Source of the DNA: RGIG8767 sp964531805
GTDB taxonomy: Bacteria > Bacillota > Clostridia > Lachnospirales > Lachnospiraceae
Length of the DNA stretch: 53,725 bases
Direction: 5' to 3'
Assembly (NCBI GenBank): GCA_964531805.1
Contig: CAZHGE010000006.1
Location: 1-53,725, forward strand
In this document: positions 44,047 through 53,111 of the stretch, piece after piece
Layout of the letters: every line of letters starts with the position of its first letter
How positions within the stretch are numbered: the stretch's first letter is position 1
Notes under the pieces: generated by a model
The model's database searches: none
What the model saw: only the letters and a program-made list of their open reading frames with translations
What the model was told of the DNA's origin: nothing
Program-made: the position numbers and the translations under genes

Positions 44047-45558
44047 TTATACTTTTTCGTATGTCAAACCAAAAATATGCTCCTCTACAGCATAAATATC
44101 ATGATGGTCCTCCTTGCGCACCGCCAGATAATCTCCTGCCTTTCCAAGCATGTATTTTTCTTCATCCCATGCTGTAAAAATCTTTGTTGTTTTTTCCAAT
44201 TGTTTCGCATAGATTTGGGATGTTCCTGTAGTTACGCAGCTTCCTGCAAATTCTGTGATGAGTTTCGCCGTATTATCCATGCGGTTTTTAATCATCGGAA
44301 CATATTTCATCTGAATTGTGGTGTTGTGCAAATCTGATTTTTCTTCCAACACTCTGTATGAGCGGTTAAACTTTTCTTCCGTAATCGGGTATACCTCACC
44401 CTTGATACCAATCATAATAATCAGTTCCCGGGTTACCTCTAAGTCCACATCACCTTCCAAAGTACGGACCCTTATCTTGGTTCCCAGTGGGTACACGTTA
44501 TTTGCCCGCACAAAACCGAGAACCATTTCCTTTTTCTGGTACAACTCCATGCTGCTTACATCAATGGATGCTTTTTTTGCATAAATAATCTCTGTATTTT
44601 CAAAATACTCATTCAAACGGTCACCGAAATAGGATTCCGTATGAATCCCGTTATACTGCTTTTCATAGAGTTTTGCACTGATAAATCCGCCTGCTTTTTC
44701 CACATGACCACCGCCGGAACCAATTCCTTCACATAAAAATTCTGCCAGTTCATTGGCACGCACCTCTTTGATGCAGCTGCGGACGGATAATTTAATACCA
44801 TCATTTAAAATATTATACACAACACAGGTGTCCACACAGTCCACCTGTAATAAAAAGTCACTAATCACACCTAAAATATTAGGATCACAAGGTGCTGCTT
44901 TGATAATGGCATACCGATACTGTTCATTATAAATATTACGAATCAGGGCAATGCCTGCCGTCTCTAACTCCGCCAAAGAAATATTGGCATTGCGAAACTG
45001 TCTGATCATACTCTGATTAACCATAACACTTTCCCGCATATCCATATCCAGCGGATTATACACTTCCGCAAACTGATTGGTGTCCGTATAAAGTCCATAG
45101 TAAAGTGCCGTACCAATGGCAATATCTTCGTTAACTGGATAGTCCGCATCCATAAGAAGTTTCCATACTAAAGTAGAGCAGCTTCCCAATCCAGAGTCAA
45201 TCTCGCAAAATTCATTTTCTTCCATTTCCAACTGATGATGATCGATTACTGCAACATTTTCTGCTGTTACCTTTGTTACGTTTCCTGCCTTATACTGGCA
45301 GTCCACCATAAGCAGCAGTTCATCCTCTAACTTAGGTGGTTCCTTTACATAAAGAATCGGTATCTGAAGTTCTTTTATCATCAGCATCAGATTCGATTTC
45401 TGTATCATAAATTTGCCGCTGTAAAAATAGACTACATCCTTGCCATGTTCCAAAAAATACCGGTATAGGGCAAAACCGGACGCAATGGTATCTGCATCCG
45501 GATTGTCATGACATTGAATATATATTTTCTTATACGACAGCAAATCAATCAGTTTCAC
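44047..45558 (-). CDS. DHH-family phosphoesterase
   Basis: 503 residues. The N-terminal DHH domain has NPDADTIASG near residues 19-28, MVDCQ and VIDHHQ, and the DHHA1-like part has GSGGGHVEKAGG near 275, so the metal-dependent active site is intact. Substrates of such proteins include oligoribonucleotides, cyclic dinucleotides and pAp; this one is not assigned. The C-terminal 170 residues are of unknown type. The start is GTG at 45558, sharing one base with the stop of the GGDEF/EAL gene (TAGTG), with GAGG upstream. Confidence 0.87.
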   Translation of the reverse strand: MKLIDLLSYKKIYIQCHDNPDADTIASGFALYRYFLEHGKDVVYFYSGKFMIQKSNLMLMIKELQIPILYVKEPPKLEDELLLMVDCQYKAGNVTKVTAENVAVIDHHQLEMEENEFCEIDSGLGSCSTLVWKLLMDADYPVNEDIAIGTALYYGLYTDTNQFAEVYNPLDMDMRESVMVNQSMIRQFRNANISLAELETAGIALIRNIYNEQYRYAIIKAAPCDPNILGVISDFLLQVDCVDTCVVYNILNDGIKLSVRSCIKEVRANELAEFLCEGIGSGGGHVEKAGGFISAKLYEKQYNGIHTESYFGDRLNEYFENTEIIYAKKASIDVSSMELYQKKEMVLGFVRANNVYPLGTKIRVRTLEGDVDLEVTRELIIMIGIKGEVYPITEEKFNRSYRVLEEKSDLHNTTIQMKYVPMIKNRMDNTAKLITEFAGSCVTTGTSQIYAKQLEKTTKIFTAWDEEKYMLGKAGDYLAVRKEDHHDIYAVEEHIFGLTYEKV

Positions 45559-48239
45559 TATTTTTTCCTCCGAACCTCTTTCTTTTTAACAGGTTCTTCT
45601 GCACTGGTATTTACATATTTCTCCACAAAGTCTGCCTTTGGCATCGGGCGGTCAAAGTAATAGCCCTGTACCAGGCGTACCTTCATATTTTCCAGAACTT
45701 TATATTGTTCGTATTTCTCAATTCCTTCTACACAGATGCTTACCCCAAGGGTGCTTGCTAACTCTGCTACCATTTTTACGAAGGACTGGGAATAATCATC
45801 CTCTACCAAATCCCGTACAAAGGACTGATCCACTTTAATGACATCCAGTGGAATTTCGCGGATGTGATTTAAGGAAGAATATCCGGTTCCAAAATCATCC
45901 AATGCAATTCGTACACCAAGAGTACGAATCCGGCGCATGATACCTTTCATACGTTCCATATCGTTAATGGCAAGACTCTCTGTTACTTCCAAAGTCAGAT
46001 TTCGTGGATTTAATCCGGTTTCTTTTAAGGTTTCTTCCACAATCTCCACGATATTATTCTGCAATAACTGGATGACGGATAAATTTACATTTACCTTATA
46101 TTCCGGATGTCCATTGTCATTCCATTCCTTACAGGCAATACATGCCTGACGAAGAACATGATTGCCAATCGGATTGATCAATCCCAAATATTCTGCAAGT
46201 GGAATAAAATCAACCGGAGAAATAAAACCAAGTGCCGCACTATTCCAACGAATCAATGCTTCCGCGCCTACACAAGGCGTATTTTTCTTTTGAATATCCA
46301 CAATCGGCTGATAATAAATCTGAAATTCGTGATAGCCGTTTGTAGTGGCATCACGCATGTTTTTCTCCATATCCAGACGCTTATTTGCCTCTGAAAGTTT
46401 ATCCCCATCGTATTTTGCCACACGGTTCTTACCACTTTTCTTAGCTTCATACATGGCAATGTCCGCTTTCTGAATCAAATCAGAAACCGAGTCATTTTCC
46501 TCTGGGAAGGTCACAATTCCCATACTCATAGTACAGTAATAATTGCCATCCTTTAATGCCCATGGTTTTGCAAAAATATCCTTGATTTCTTCCACAATAC
46601 GATTGAAATCACCATACCAGCTTGGGGGAATGATGATGACAAATTCATCCCCGCCCATACGATAAGACGTCTCTTCGATTCCTTTTATCTTTCGAAAGGC
46701 ATCACTGATATTTTTTAATAAAACATCTCCATAACGATGTCCTAAACCGTCGTTGATATGCTTAAAATCATCTAAATCCAGGTATAAAAGCGCACCTGTC
46801 TCCCCATATTTTTTCGCTTCATCAACCGTTCTTGCCAAGTCACGTTCACAACAGAGACGATTAAACAAACCCGTTAAAAAGTCTGTATATGCCTGCTGTT
46901 CAATCTTCTGCTGATACTGTTTTTTATCCGTAATATCAAAAATCGAATACATGGTGCGGTTTTGTCCGTCCACCCAGCGCACTTCATTGCGGTGCGCCTC
47001 ATACCATGTTTCTCTTTTCCGGTCACAAAATTCATATGCTTTATTCTGAATCAGAATTTGTCTTACTTCTTCCGAAAACTGATCATTCACCCAGCCCTTT
47101 GGGAACATAAGATTTGTTCTCTGATTCATAAACTGGATCTCATGGTTGTCAGAATCAAATACAATTACTGCACATCCAATTGTCTCTAATATTTCTTCCA
47201 ATGAGGCATAAGAACTGGCAATCGACTTCTTTTGAATCCGTTTTTCTAAAATGCTCTTTAAAATACGAATTGTATCTTTCATAAACTGAATCTCATCCAG
47301 TTTCCAAATACGCTCTCTCTGTATATCATAATAACAAACATACATATTCGTTTGTTTGCCAATCTCGACCGGCATCAAAGTAACCGCATTAAAAGGAAGC
47401 GTGCCCTGCTCCTCCCGAAGCGAACGCAAAACAGGAGAATCAAACGATAAAATTTTTGGTTTTCTACCTTCTGGCAGTTCCAATTTACCTTTACGAATTA
47501 AACGGTTCAGCGCCGCATCTTCCTCACCCCATTGAGCTATAAATTGAATCTGTCCGTCTTTTACCTGAACGATATTCGCAATATCCGCTTTCAGATAAAC
47601 AGCTGTCACTTGCAAAAATTCCTGCATAATATACTCAATAGATTTATCACTGTCCAAATGCTGCAGGATATCCATAATGATCTCCATGCGCTGCATACTT
47701 CCAGTCATTTCACTTGCTGAATTCTGGCTGCGGCGGTTAGCCGCTTCCCATTCTGCCACGGAATGTTGTGCCTGAACACACTCCGATCCCATATCGCGCA
47801 ATACATCAATTGCCCAGAAAAAGAGGGACAGAGTTGTCTGTCTCTCAAATATCATTGAGGATTCCAAATCACTTTTTTCGATGGTATCTTCCTCTATAGC
47901 CACATCTTTAATCTGCCCAAGGAACAGCCATACCATCTGCGTTTTTCCCTTCTGTTTGATGGCACTGGCAGCAATCTTTATTCCCTCAAATGAAGTATCT
48001 TCTACAACCTGATCCTCCAGTCCAAATTCGGTTACTCTTTGGAATAACGCCTTACGATCTTCCACTGGAAACACCTGGTCAATTTTTACTCTTTCTTCTT
48101 CACTGCATGCAAAATTCACAAGCAGTTCCCCATTTCCATCAACAGCTGCTACATATACTTTTGCAATTTCACCATATTTATATAAAAAATGCTCTAATCT
48201 CTCCGGAATAAAAGATTGTAAGCCTGCAAAAATACCCAT
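45558..48239 (-). CDS. GGDEF-EAL cyclic-di-GMP signalling protein
   Basis: 893 residues, no membrane segment. An N-terminal sensory region of about 150 residues is followed by a GAF-like region (about 190-340), a PAS-like region (about 350-440), GGDEF with MGGDEF intact, and EAL with GAEALIRW, LEVTES and LDDFGTGYSS intact. Both synthesis and breakdown of cyclic-di-GMP are therefore possible on paper. ATG 48239 is preferred because GGAGG and AGGAAA lie in front of it; a TTG 9 nt earlier overlaps that site. It is translationally coupled to the downstream DHH phosphoesterase. Confidence 0.92.
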   Translation of the reverse strand: MGIFAGLQSFIPERLEHFLYKYGEIAKVYVAAVDGNGELLVNFACSEEERVKIDQVFPVEDRKALFQRVTEFGLEDQVVEDTSFEGIKIAASAIKQKGKTQMVWLFLGQIKDVAIEEDTIEKSDLESSMIFERQTTLSLFFWAIDVLRDMGSECVQAQHSVAEWEAANRRSQNSASEMTGSMQRMEIIMDILQHLDSDKSIEYIMQEFLQVTAVYLKADIANIVQVKDGQIQFIAQWGEEDAALNRLIRKGKLELPEGRKPKILSFDSPVLRSLREEQGTLPFNAVTLMPVEIGKQTNMYVCYYDIQRERIWKLDEIQFMKDTIRILKSILEKRIQKKSIASSYASLEEILETIGCAVIVFDSDNHEIQFMNQRTNLMFPKGWVNDQFSEEVRQILIQNKAYEFCDRKRETWYEAHRNEVRWVDGQNRTMYSIFDITDKKQYQQKIEQQAYTDFLTGLFNRLCCERDLARTVDEAKKYGETGALLYLDLDDFKHINDGLGHRYGDVLLKNISDAFRKIKGIEETSYRMGGDEFVIIIPPSWYGDFNRIVEEIKDIFAKPWALKDGNYYCTMSMGIVTFPEENDSVSDLIQKADIAMYEAKKSGKNRVAKYDGDKLSEANKRLDMEKNMRDATTNGYHEFQIYYQPIVDIQKKNTPCVGAEALIRWNSAALGFISPVDFIPLAEYLGLINPIGNHVLRQACIACKEWNDNGHPEYKVNVNLSVIQLLQNNIVEIVEETLKETGLNPRNLTLEVTESLAINDMERMKGIMRRIRTLGVRIALDDFGTGYSSLNHIREIPLDVIKVDQSFVRDLVEDDYSQSFVKMVAELASTLGVSICVEGIEKYEQYKVLENMKVRLVQGYYFDRPMPKADFVEKYVNTSAEEPVKKKEVRRKK

Positions 48240-48393
48240 TTTCCTCAAACCTCCACAAAAAACTCCAAATCCCCATCAATATATAACCTTACCATATTTA
48301 CCAAATAAAGTAAATTTCTGAAAACGAAATTAATTAATGTAATCCCCCTTCTTTTCTGTTACAATATCCCTATCCCAAACAAGGAGTTATCTA

Positions 48394-49887
48394 ATGAAAA
48401 AGAAATTAAACATAGAACATATACGCATTTTTTTGATGTTAGCCGTGGCTCTGTCCTGTATGCTGACATTTGCTATTATCCAGCCCTTCGGAGATGGACC
48501 GGATGAGATCAACCGCTTTAAAGTAGTGGAGTATATTTATGAACATGGGACCCTGCCCCACGGTGCAGATCCCGAAGTTATTTTGGATGGCTACGGTGGT
48601 TCCTATGCTTTTCAGCCCATACTCACCTACATCATTGACGGTTATCTGTTACGGTGTTTTTCCGTATTGGAACCATCTTTGGAAATGCGCGTTTTCATTT
48701 CCCGTTTATTCAGTGTTTTTATAGGTTGTATCACAGCGCTTTATGTAAAAAAATTAAGCGATTTGCTGTTTGAAAATAAAAAAGCAGCCTGGGCATTTAC
48801 CCTTGCTGTCGTTTTTCTGCCACAGAATCTGTTTATCCATACTTATGTAAACACCGATTCCATAGGACTGTTATCCATTGCGATTGTTTTACATGCCCTA
48901 ATCTGTGGACTTAAGGATGACTTTTCCAAGCGGACATGCATCGAGCTTGCTGTCGGTGTCATTCTTTGTGCTTTGTCTTATTATAATTGTTACGGAATCA
49001 TTGTCTGTGCTGTATTATTTTTCCTTGCTTATTTTGCAAAATTTTTCAGAAGTCGTTTAGATACCGATTCCGATACCGCGGTATTATCAACGACGAGTGA
49101 TGGGGCGGAAGCCTCTGTTTATGATTACCGCAGTCTTTTACGAAAAGGTCTATTTATCAGCGTAATCGTATTACTCTGTATTTCCTGGTGGTTTATCCGT
49201 AATACACTTTTATATGATGGTGACTTTTTAGCATTGGAAGCACGTAATCTCTGTGCTGCCGAAACCGGATTAGAAGATTATAATCCTTATACTAGAGACA
49301 CGTGTCAGCGAATGGGAATGACCTTGAAAGAAATGGTTTTTGGCACCAACTATTTTACACTGGTATGGAAAAGTTTTATTGCCATGTTCGGTCCGATGTT
49401 AATTCCAACACACCATTATATTTACATGGCATTCAAGGACCTGTTCTTTATGGCCGTAATCGGACTATTCATTCCATTTAAGACTTCGGTTTTGAGCTGG
49501 GCAAAGCGTTCCCAGAAATGGCTGGTTCATTTTACTATGTGTTTAGGTATTATCATTCCGGTTATTCTGGCTTTATATTATTCTTACACCTTTGATTTCC
49601 AGCCACAGGGAAGGTACTATCTGCCGATGGTGATTCCGTTTATGTATTTCCTTACCATTGGAATCGAAAAACTGATTGGTATTATAGAATGGATTGTCTT
49701 AAAAACGCTTGGACTAGTGACTAAAAATAATGCCGCTTTTGAATCGAAAGAAAAAACTGCTGCCACATTAACGAGTGCCTTTTTCTATCATCTGGTTTAC
49801 GCATTCTTAACGGTCAGTTTATTATATGCAACCTTTGTTTCCATGCTTGGATATTATACGACAAACGGATTATCCTTATTTGAATAA
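48394..49887 (+). CDS. DUF2142-like polytopic membrane protein, possible GT-C glycosyltransferase
   Basis: 497 residues with about ten to twelve membrane segments. After TM1 the loop FGDGPDEINRFKVVEY contains the acidic DE motif seen in GT-C fold and DUF2142 proteins, where it binds lipid-linked sugar donors. The assignment is from topology and this motif only. AAGGAG lies 7 nt before the ATG. It stands alone between divergent and convergent neighbours. Confidence 0.7.
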   Translation: MKKKLNIEHIRIFLMLAVALSCMLTFAIIQPFGDGPDEINRFKVVEYIYEHGTLPHGADPEVILDGYGGSYAFQPILTYIIDGYLLRCFSVLEPSLEMRVFISRLFSVFIGCITALYVKKLSDLLFENKKAAWAFTLAVVFLPQNLFIHTYVNTDSIGLLSIAIVLHALICGLKDDFSKRTCIELAVGVILCALSYYNCYGIIVCAVLFFLAYFAKFFRSRLDTDSDTAVLSTTSDGAEASVYDYRSLLRKGLFISVIVLLCISWWFIRNTLLYDGDFLALEARNLCAAETGLEDYNPYTRDTCQRMGMTLKEMVFGTNYFTLVWKSFIAMFGPMLIPTHHYIYMAFKDLFFMAVIGLFIPFKTSVLSWAKRSQKWLVHFTMCLGIIIPVILALYYSYTFDFQPQGRYYLPMVIPFMYFLTIGIEKLIGIIEWIVLKTLGLVTKNNAAFESKEKTAATLTSAFFYHLVYAFLTVSLLYATFVSMLGYYTTNGLSLFE

Positions 49888-49902
49888 AAAATTTTTGAAA
49901 AT

Positions 49903-49956
49903 AATGAACCTCCAAATGTCAGATGTCATTCTAACATTTGGAGGTCATCATTTTTT
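49903..49956. terminator. bidirectional terminator
   Basis: AATGA-ACCTCCAAATGT pairs with ACATTTGGAGGT-CATCATT, followed by T6. It separates the convergent membrane-protein and regulator genes. Confidence 0.88.
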
Positions 49957-49985
49957 GCATATTTGAGTATAAAAAAACTAATCTC

Positions 49986-51071
49986 TTATTCTCTTTTTCT
50001 AGTAGATTCTCTTACCACAAGCTCCGGCTTCATTTTAATATGCAGTTTATCTGCTTCCAGAGTCTGACCTTTTATTAATTTAATCAACAGTTCTGCTGCT
50101 TCCTCCCCAATTCTGCTTTGCGGATGCTTAACTGTTGTCAAAGGCACCTTGAAATTCCTAGCCAATTCCGAATCATCAAAACCTGCTACTGAAATATCCT
50201 CCGGCACACGTAATCCTTTTGCTTCCAATCCACGGATTACATCAATTGCAATTCTATCATTATAGGAAACAATAGCGTCAAACTCCATCCGTCCAGCCAA
50301 ATCACGTATCATTTCTTCCGGAAGTGTATACATATCCTCCGTATGAAACCAAATTACTCTCTCTGGATCATACCAAATACCAGCTTCTGTCAAGGCTTTT
50401 ACATATCCACTGTGTCTTCCCTGTCCCTGCTGGTCATCGGACTTAAAAATACCTATAATCTTACGGTGCCCCAGTTCAATCAAATGCTTCGTACTTAAAT
50501 AACCACCCAGTTCATCATCCAATACTACATATGGTTTATCCTCCATACCATGATAAACACCTTGAATAAACACATACGGAACCTGGTATTGATCCAATAT
50601 GGAAAAAGCGTCATGACCTTTAAATGCCACACGGCTTTTACTAGGCTCAATGATAAGACCATCAATATTCTTTTTCACCAGTTCTTCCAAGCACTTTGCT
50701 TCTAATTTACGGTAATTATGTGTACTTTTTAATAAAATGCTGTATTCTTCCCGTTCCAACACTTCATCAATCCCACGGATAATATGTGGAAAAATATAAT
50801 CTGAAAGAAAAGTCATAACAACTGCCACATTACCGGAACTGCTATTCTGTTTAATCATATCAGAACAGAAGGTCCCTCTGCCATGCTCTGCGTAAACAAA
50901 TCCTTCATTGCGCAGAATATCAATGGCTTTACGTACCGTCTGCCTGCTGATCCCGTAATCTCTTGCCAAAACATTTTCAGAAGATATTTTATCACCCGGT
51001 TTAATTTTACCGGACAAGATTTGTTCTTTTAAATCTTCCACCAGTTTTGAGCACTTCATCTTCTTTTCCAT
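49986..51071 (-). CDS. AraR-like transcriptional regulator (GntR HTH plus LacI-type sugar domain)
   Basis: 361 residues. Residues 1-72 form a GntR winged helix (VLARDYGISRQTVRKAIDIL); the rest is a LacI/periplasmic-binding effector domain (VAGFDDSELARNFKVPLTTV). This combination defines AraR, the arabinose repressor of Firmicutes. It directly follows the transketolase genes (ATG right after TAA), and palindromes upstream of those genes resemble AraR sites, so it probably regulates them in response to a pentose. The effector is inferred, not shown. Confidence 0.88.
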   Translation of the reverse strand: MEKKMKCSKLVEDLKEQILSGKIKPGDKISSENVLARDYGISRQTVRKAIDILRNEGFVYAEHGRGTFCSDMIKQNSSSGNVAVVMTFLSDYIFPHIIRGIDEVLEREEYSILLKSTHNYRKLEAKCLEELVKKNIDGLIIEPSKSRVAFKGHDAFSILDQYQVPYVFIQGVYHGMEDKPYVVLDDELGGYLSTKHLIELGHRKIIGIFKSDDQQGQGRHSGYVKALTEAGIWYDPERVIWFHTEDMYTLPEEMIRDLAGRMEFDAIVSYNDRIAIDVIRGLEAKGLRVPEDISVAGFDDSELARNFKVPLTTVKHPQSRIGEEAAELLIKLIKGQTLEADKLHIKMKPELVVRESTRKRE

Positions 51072-52007
51072 TTATTCTGATTTCACTTTTTCATAAATGG
51101 ATTTACCATCCAAGCCATATTTCTTAATCAGTTCACCAGCTGGACCTGACTCACCAAATACATCATTGATACCGATACGTGTCACTTTGCATGGATATTC
51201 TTCTGATAAACATTCCATAACGGCACTTCCGAGTCCACCAATGATTGAATGCTCTTCTAATGTGTAAACCCTTCCTGTTTCCTTAGCTGCTTTTACTACT
51301 AATTCTTTATCCAATGGTTTGATAGTATGGATATTGATTACAGTTGCTTCAATACCATCCGCTGCTAACATTTCAGCTGCTTCTAATGCAGATGCTACCA
51401 AAAGACCTGTTGCAATTAAAGCCACATCCTTACCTTCGCGGAGTGTAATACCCTTACCAATCTCAAACTTATAATCCGGATTATCGTTAATTACCGGCAC
51501 TGCAGCACGTCCAAAACGCATATAAACAGGACCATCATGCTCATATGCAGCTTCTACTGCCGCTTTTGCTTCGATATCATCACTTGGATTTAATACCACC
51601 ATACCAGGTATTTCTCTCATTAAAGCAAGATCTTCGTTACACTGATGTGTAGCACCATCTTCTCCAACAGAAATACCTGCGTGAGTCGCTGCGATTTTAA
51701 CATTTAAATGAGGATAACCGATGGAGTTACGAACCTGCTCATAAGCACGGCCAGCCGCAAACATCGCAAATGTAGATACGAAAGGAACATATCCGCAGGT
51801 TGCAAGACCCGCCGCAATACCTGTCATATTTGCTTCTGCGATACCACAGTCAATATGTCTGTCAGGAAAAGCTTTCATAAATACGCTTGTCTTTGTTGCA
51901 CCTGCTAAATCCGCATCTAATACAACAAGGTTTTCTTTCTTTTCTCCCAACTCTTTTAACGCATTACCATAACTTTCTCTTGTAGCGATTTTCTTTACAT
52001 CTGACAC
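51072..52007 (-). CDS. tktB: transketolase, C-terminal subunit
   Basis: 311 residues covering the pyrimidine-binding and C-terminal domains of transketolase (ESYGNALKELG at the start, VDCGIAEANMTGIAAGLA-type active-site segment with the catalytic Glu, then GHSIIGGLGSAV-like end). It works with the N-terminal subunit as one enzyme in the non-oxidative pentose phosphate pathway. The start codon is GTG at 52007, with GGAGGG 9 nt upstream, and overlaps the N-terminal subunit gene by 13 nt. Confidence 0.94.
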   Translation of the reverse strand: MSDVKKIATRESYGNALKELGEKKENLVVLDADLAGATKTSVFMKAFPDRHIDCGIAEANMTGIAAGLATCGYVPFVSTFAMFAAGRAYEQVRNSIGYPHLNVKIAATHAGISVGEDGATHQCNEDLALMREIPGMVVLNPSDDIEAKAAVEAAYEHDGPVYMRFGRAAVPVINDNPDYKFEIGKGITLREGKDVALIATGLLVASALEAAEMLAADGIEATVINIHTIKPLDKELVVKAAKETGRVYTLEEHSIIGGLGSAVMECLSEEYPCKVTRIGINDVFGESGPAGELIKKYGLDGKSIYEKVKSE

Positions 52008-52831
52008 AGTCTTTCACCCTCCTTTGTGAGTTCTTCCATAGCAATTGCAAATTCTTCATCGTTAGGTGCTTTTCCATGCCAGCCAGCATTATCTTCCATA
52101 AAGGATACACCCTTACCTTTGATTGTTTTTGCTACGATAGCTGTCGGCATTCCTTTTGTCTGCTTTGCTTCTTCAAAAGCAGCCGCAAGAGCCTCGAAAT
52201 CATTTCCATCCACATTGATTACATGGAAATTAAATGCTTTGAACTTCTCATCGATTGGATATGGCGAACATACATCACTGATTTTACCATCGATCTGAAG
52301 GTTATTATTATCTACGATTACAACAAGGTTATCCAGTTTACGGTGTCCGGCAAACATGGAAGCTTCCCAAATCTGACCTTCCTGAATCTCACCATCGCCG
52401 CATAAGCAGTATGTTCTATAATCTTTTCCCTGCATCTTGGCTGCAAGTGCCATACCTACCGCTGCGGAAAATCCCTGTCCTAAAGAACCGGAAGACATAT
52501 CCACACCTGGAATATGTTTCATATCTGGATGTCCCTGTAAATAAGATCCCACATGACGAAGAGTCTCTAAATCTTCTACTGGGAAAAATCCTCTGTTAGC
52601 CAAAGCAGAATATAAGCCCGGTGCCACATGTCCCTTAGAAAGAACAAAACGATCGCGATCTTCTGCCTTTGGATTTTTAGGATCAACATTCATCTCTACA
52701 AAATAGAGATAAGTAAAAATGTCTGCTGCAGAAAGTGATCCACCTGGATGACCTGATTTTGCAGCATGAACAGCTGTCACGATTCCTTTTCTGACATCTA
52801 CAGCTTTTTTCTGTAATTCTAATGTGTTCAT
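51995..52831 (-). CDS. tktA: transketolase, N-terminal subunit
   Basis: 278 residues forming the thiamine-pyrophosphate pyrophosphate-binding half of transketolase: GHPGGSLSAADIFTYLYF, LSKGHVAPGLY, and the TPP motif from GDGEIQEGQIWEA to VDNNNLQIDG. AGAGGAG lies before the ATG. It is the first gene of tktA-tktB-regulator. Confidence 0.95.
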   Translation of the reverse strand: MNTLELQKKAVDVRKGIVTAVHAAKSGHPGGSLSAADIFTYLYFVEMNVDPKNPKAEDRDRFVLSKGHVAPGLYSALANRGFFPVEDLETLRHVGSYLQGHPDMKHIPGVDMSSGSLGQGFSAAVGMALAAKMQGKDYRTYCLCGDGEIQEGQIWEASMFAGHRKLDNLVVIVDNNNLQIDGKISDVCSPYPIDEKFKAFNFHVINVDGNDFEALAAAFEEAKQTKGMPTAIVAKTIKGKGVSFMEDNAGWHGKAPNDEEFAIAMEELTKEGERLCQM

Positions 52832-52877
52832 ATTCTCCTCTCATTCTGCCTTACCGGCTATTGTATTGATTAAGTAT

Positions 52878-52889
52878 CAGTATACACTG
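52878..52889. promoter_or_regulatory. short inverted repeat at the tktA promoter
   Basis: CAGT-N4-ACTG overlapping a TATACT box on the minus strand that may be the -10 of the transketolase operon. Confidence 0.35.
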
Positions 52890-52913
52890 TTTTTCCATAA
52901 AAAAACAGACAAG

Positions 52914-52929
52914 TATACAAATTTGTATA
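52914..52929. promoter_or_regulatory. perfect palindrome, probable operator of the transketolase operon
   Basis: TATACAAATTTGTATA, a perfect 16-bp palindrome about 85 bp before tktA. It carries the TTGTA/TACAA half-sites typical of AraR operators in Firmicutes. Confidence 0.6.
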
Positions 52930-52954
52930 TGGAATCTTACATTTTCTATTCTGC

Positions 52955-52978
52955 ACTTGTACACACATCTTTACAAGT
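52955..52978. promoter_or_regulatory. second operator-like inverted repeat
   Basis: ACTTGTA and TACAAGT, perfect 7-bp arms separated by 10 bp, with the same TTGTA/TACAA half-sites as the palindrome 26 bp away. Confidence 0.55.
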
Positions 52979-53036
52979 TGTTTTTCCCATTATCTTATAA
53001 AAATACATTCTTTCTTAGCTGGCATTTGGCCATAAA

Positions 53037-53067
53037 AATGCCGGAGCGTAAACTCCGGCATTAAATT
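53037..53067 (-). terminator. terminator of guaB
   Basis: AATGCCGGAG pairs with CTCCGGCATT around CGTAAA, followed on the minus strand by a T-run. Confidence 0.88.
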
Positions 53068-53111
53068 CGATAATATTTCTCACATGACGTGACAATATTT
53101 ACTTTTTCTAA

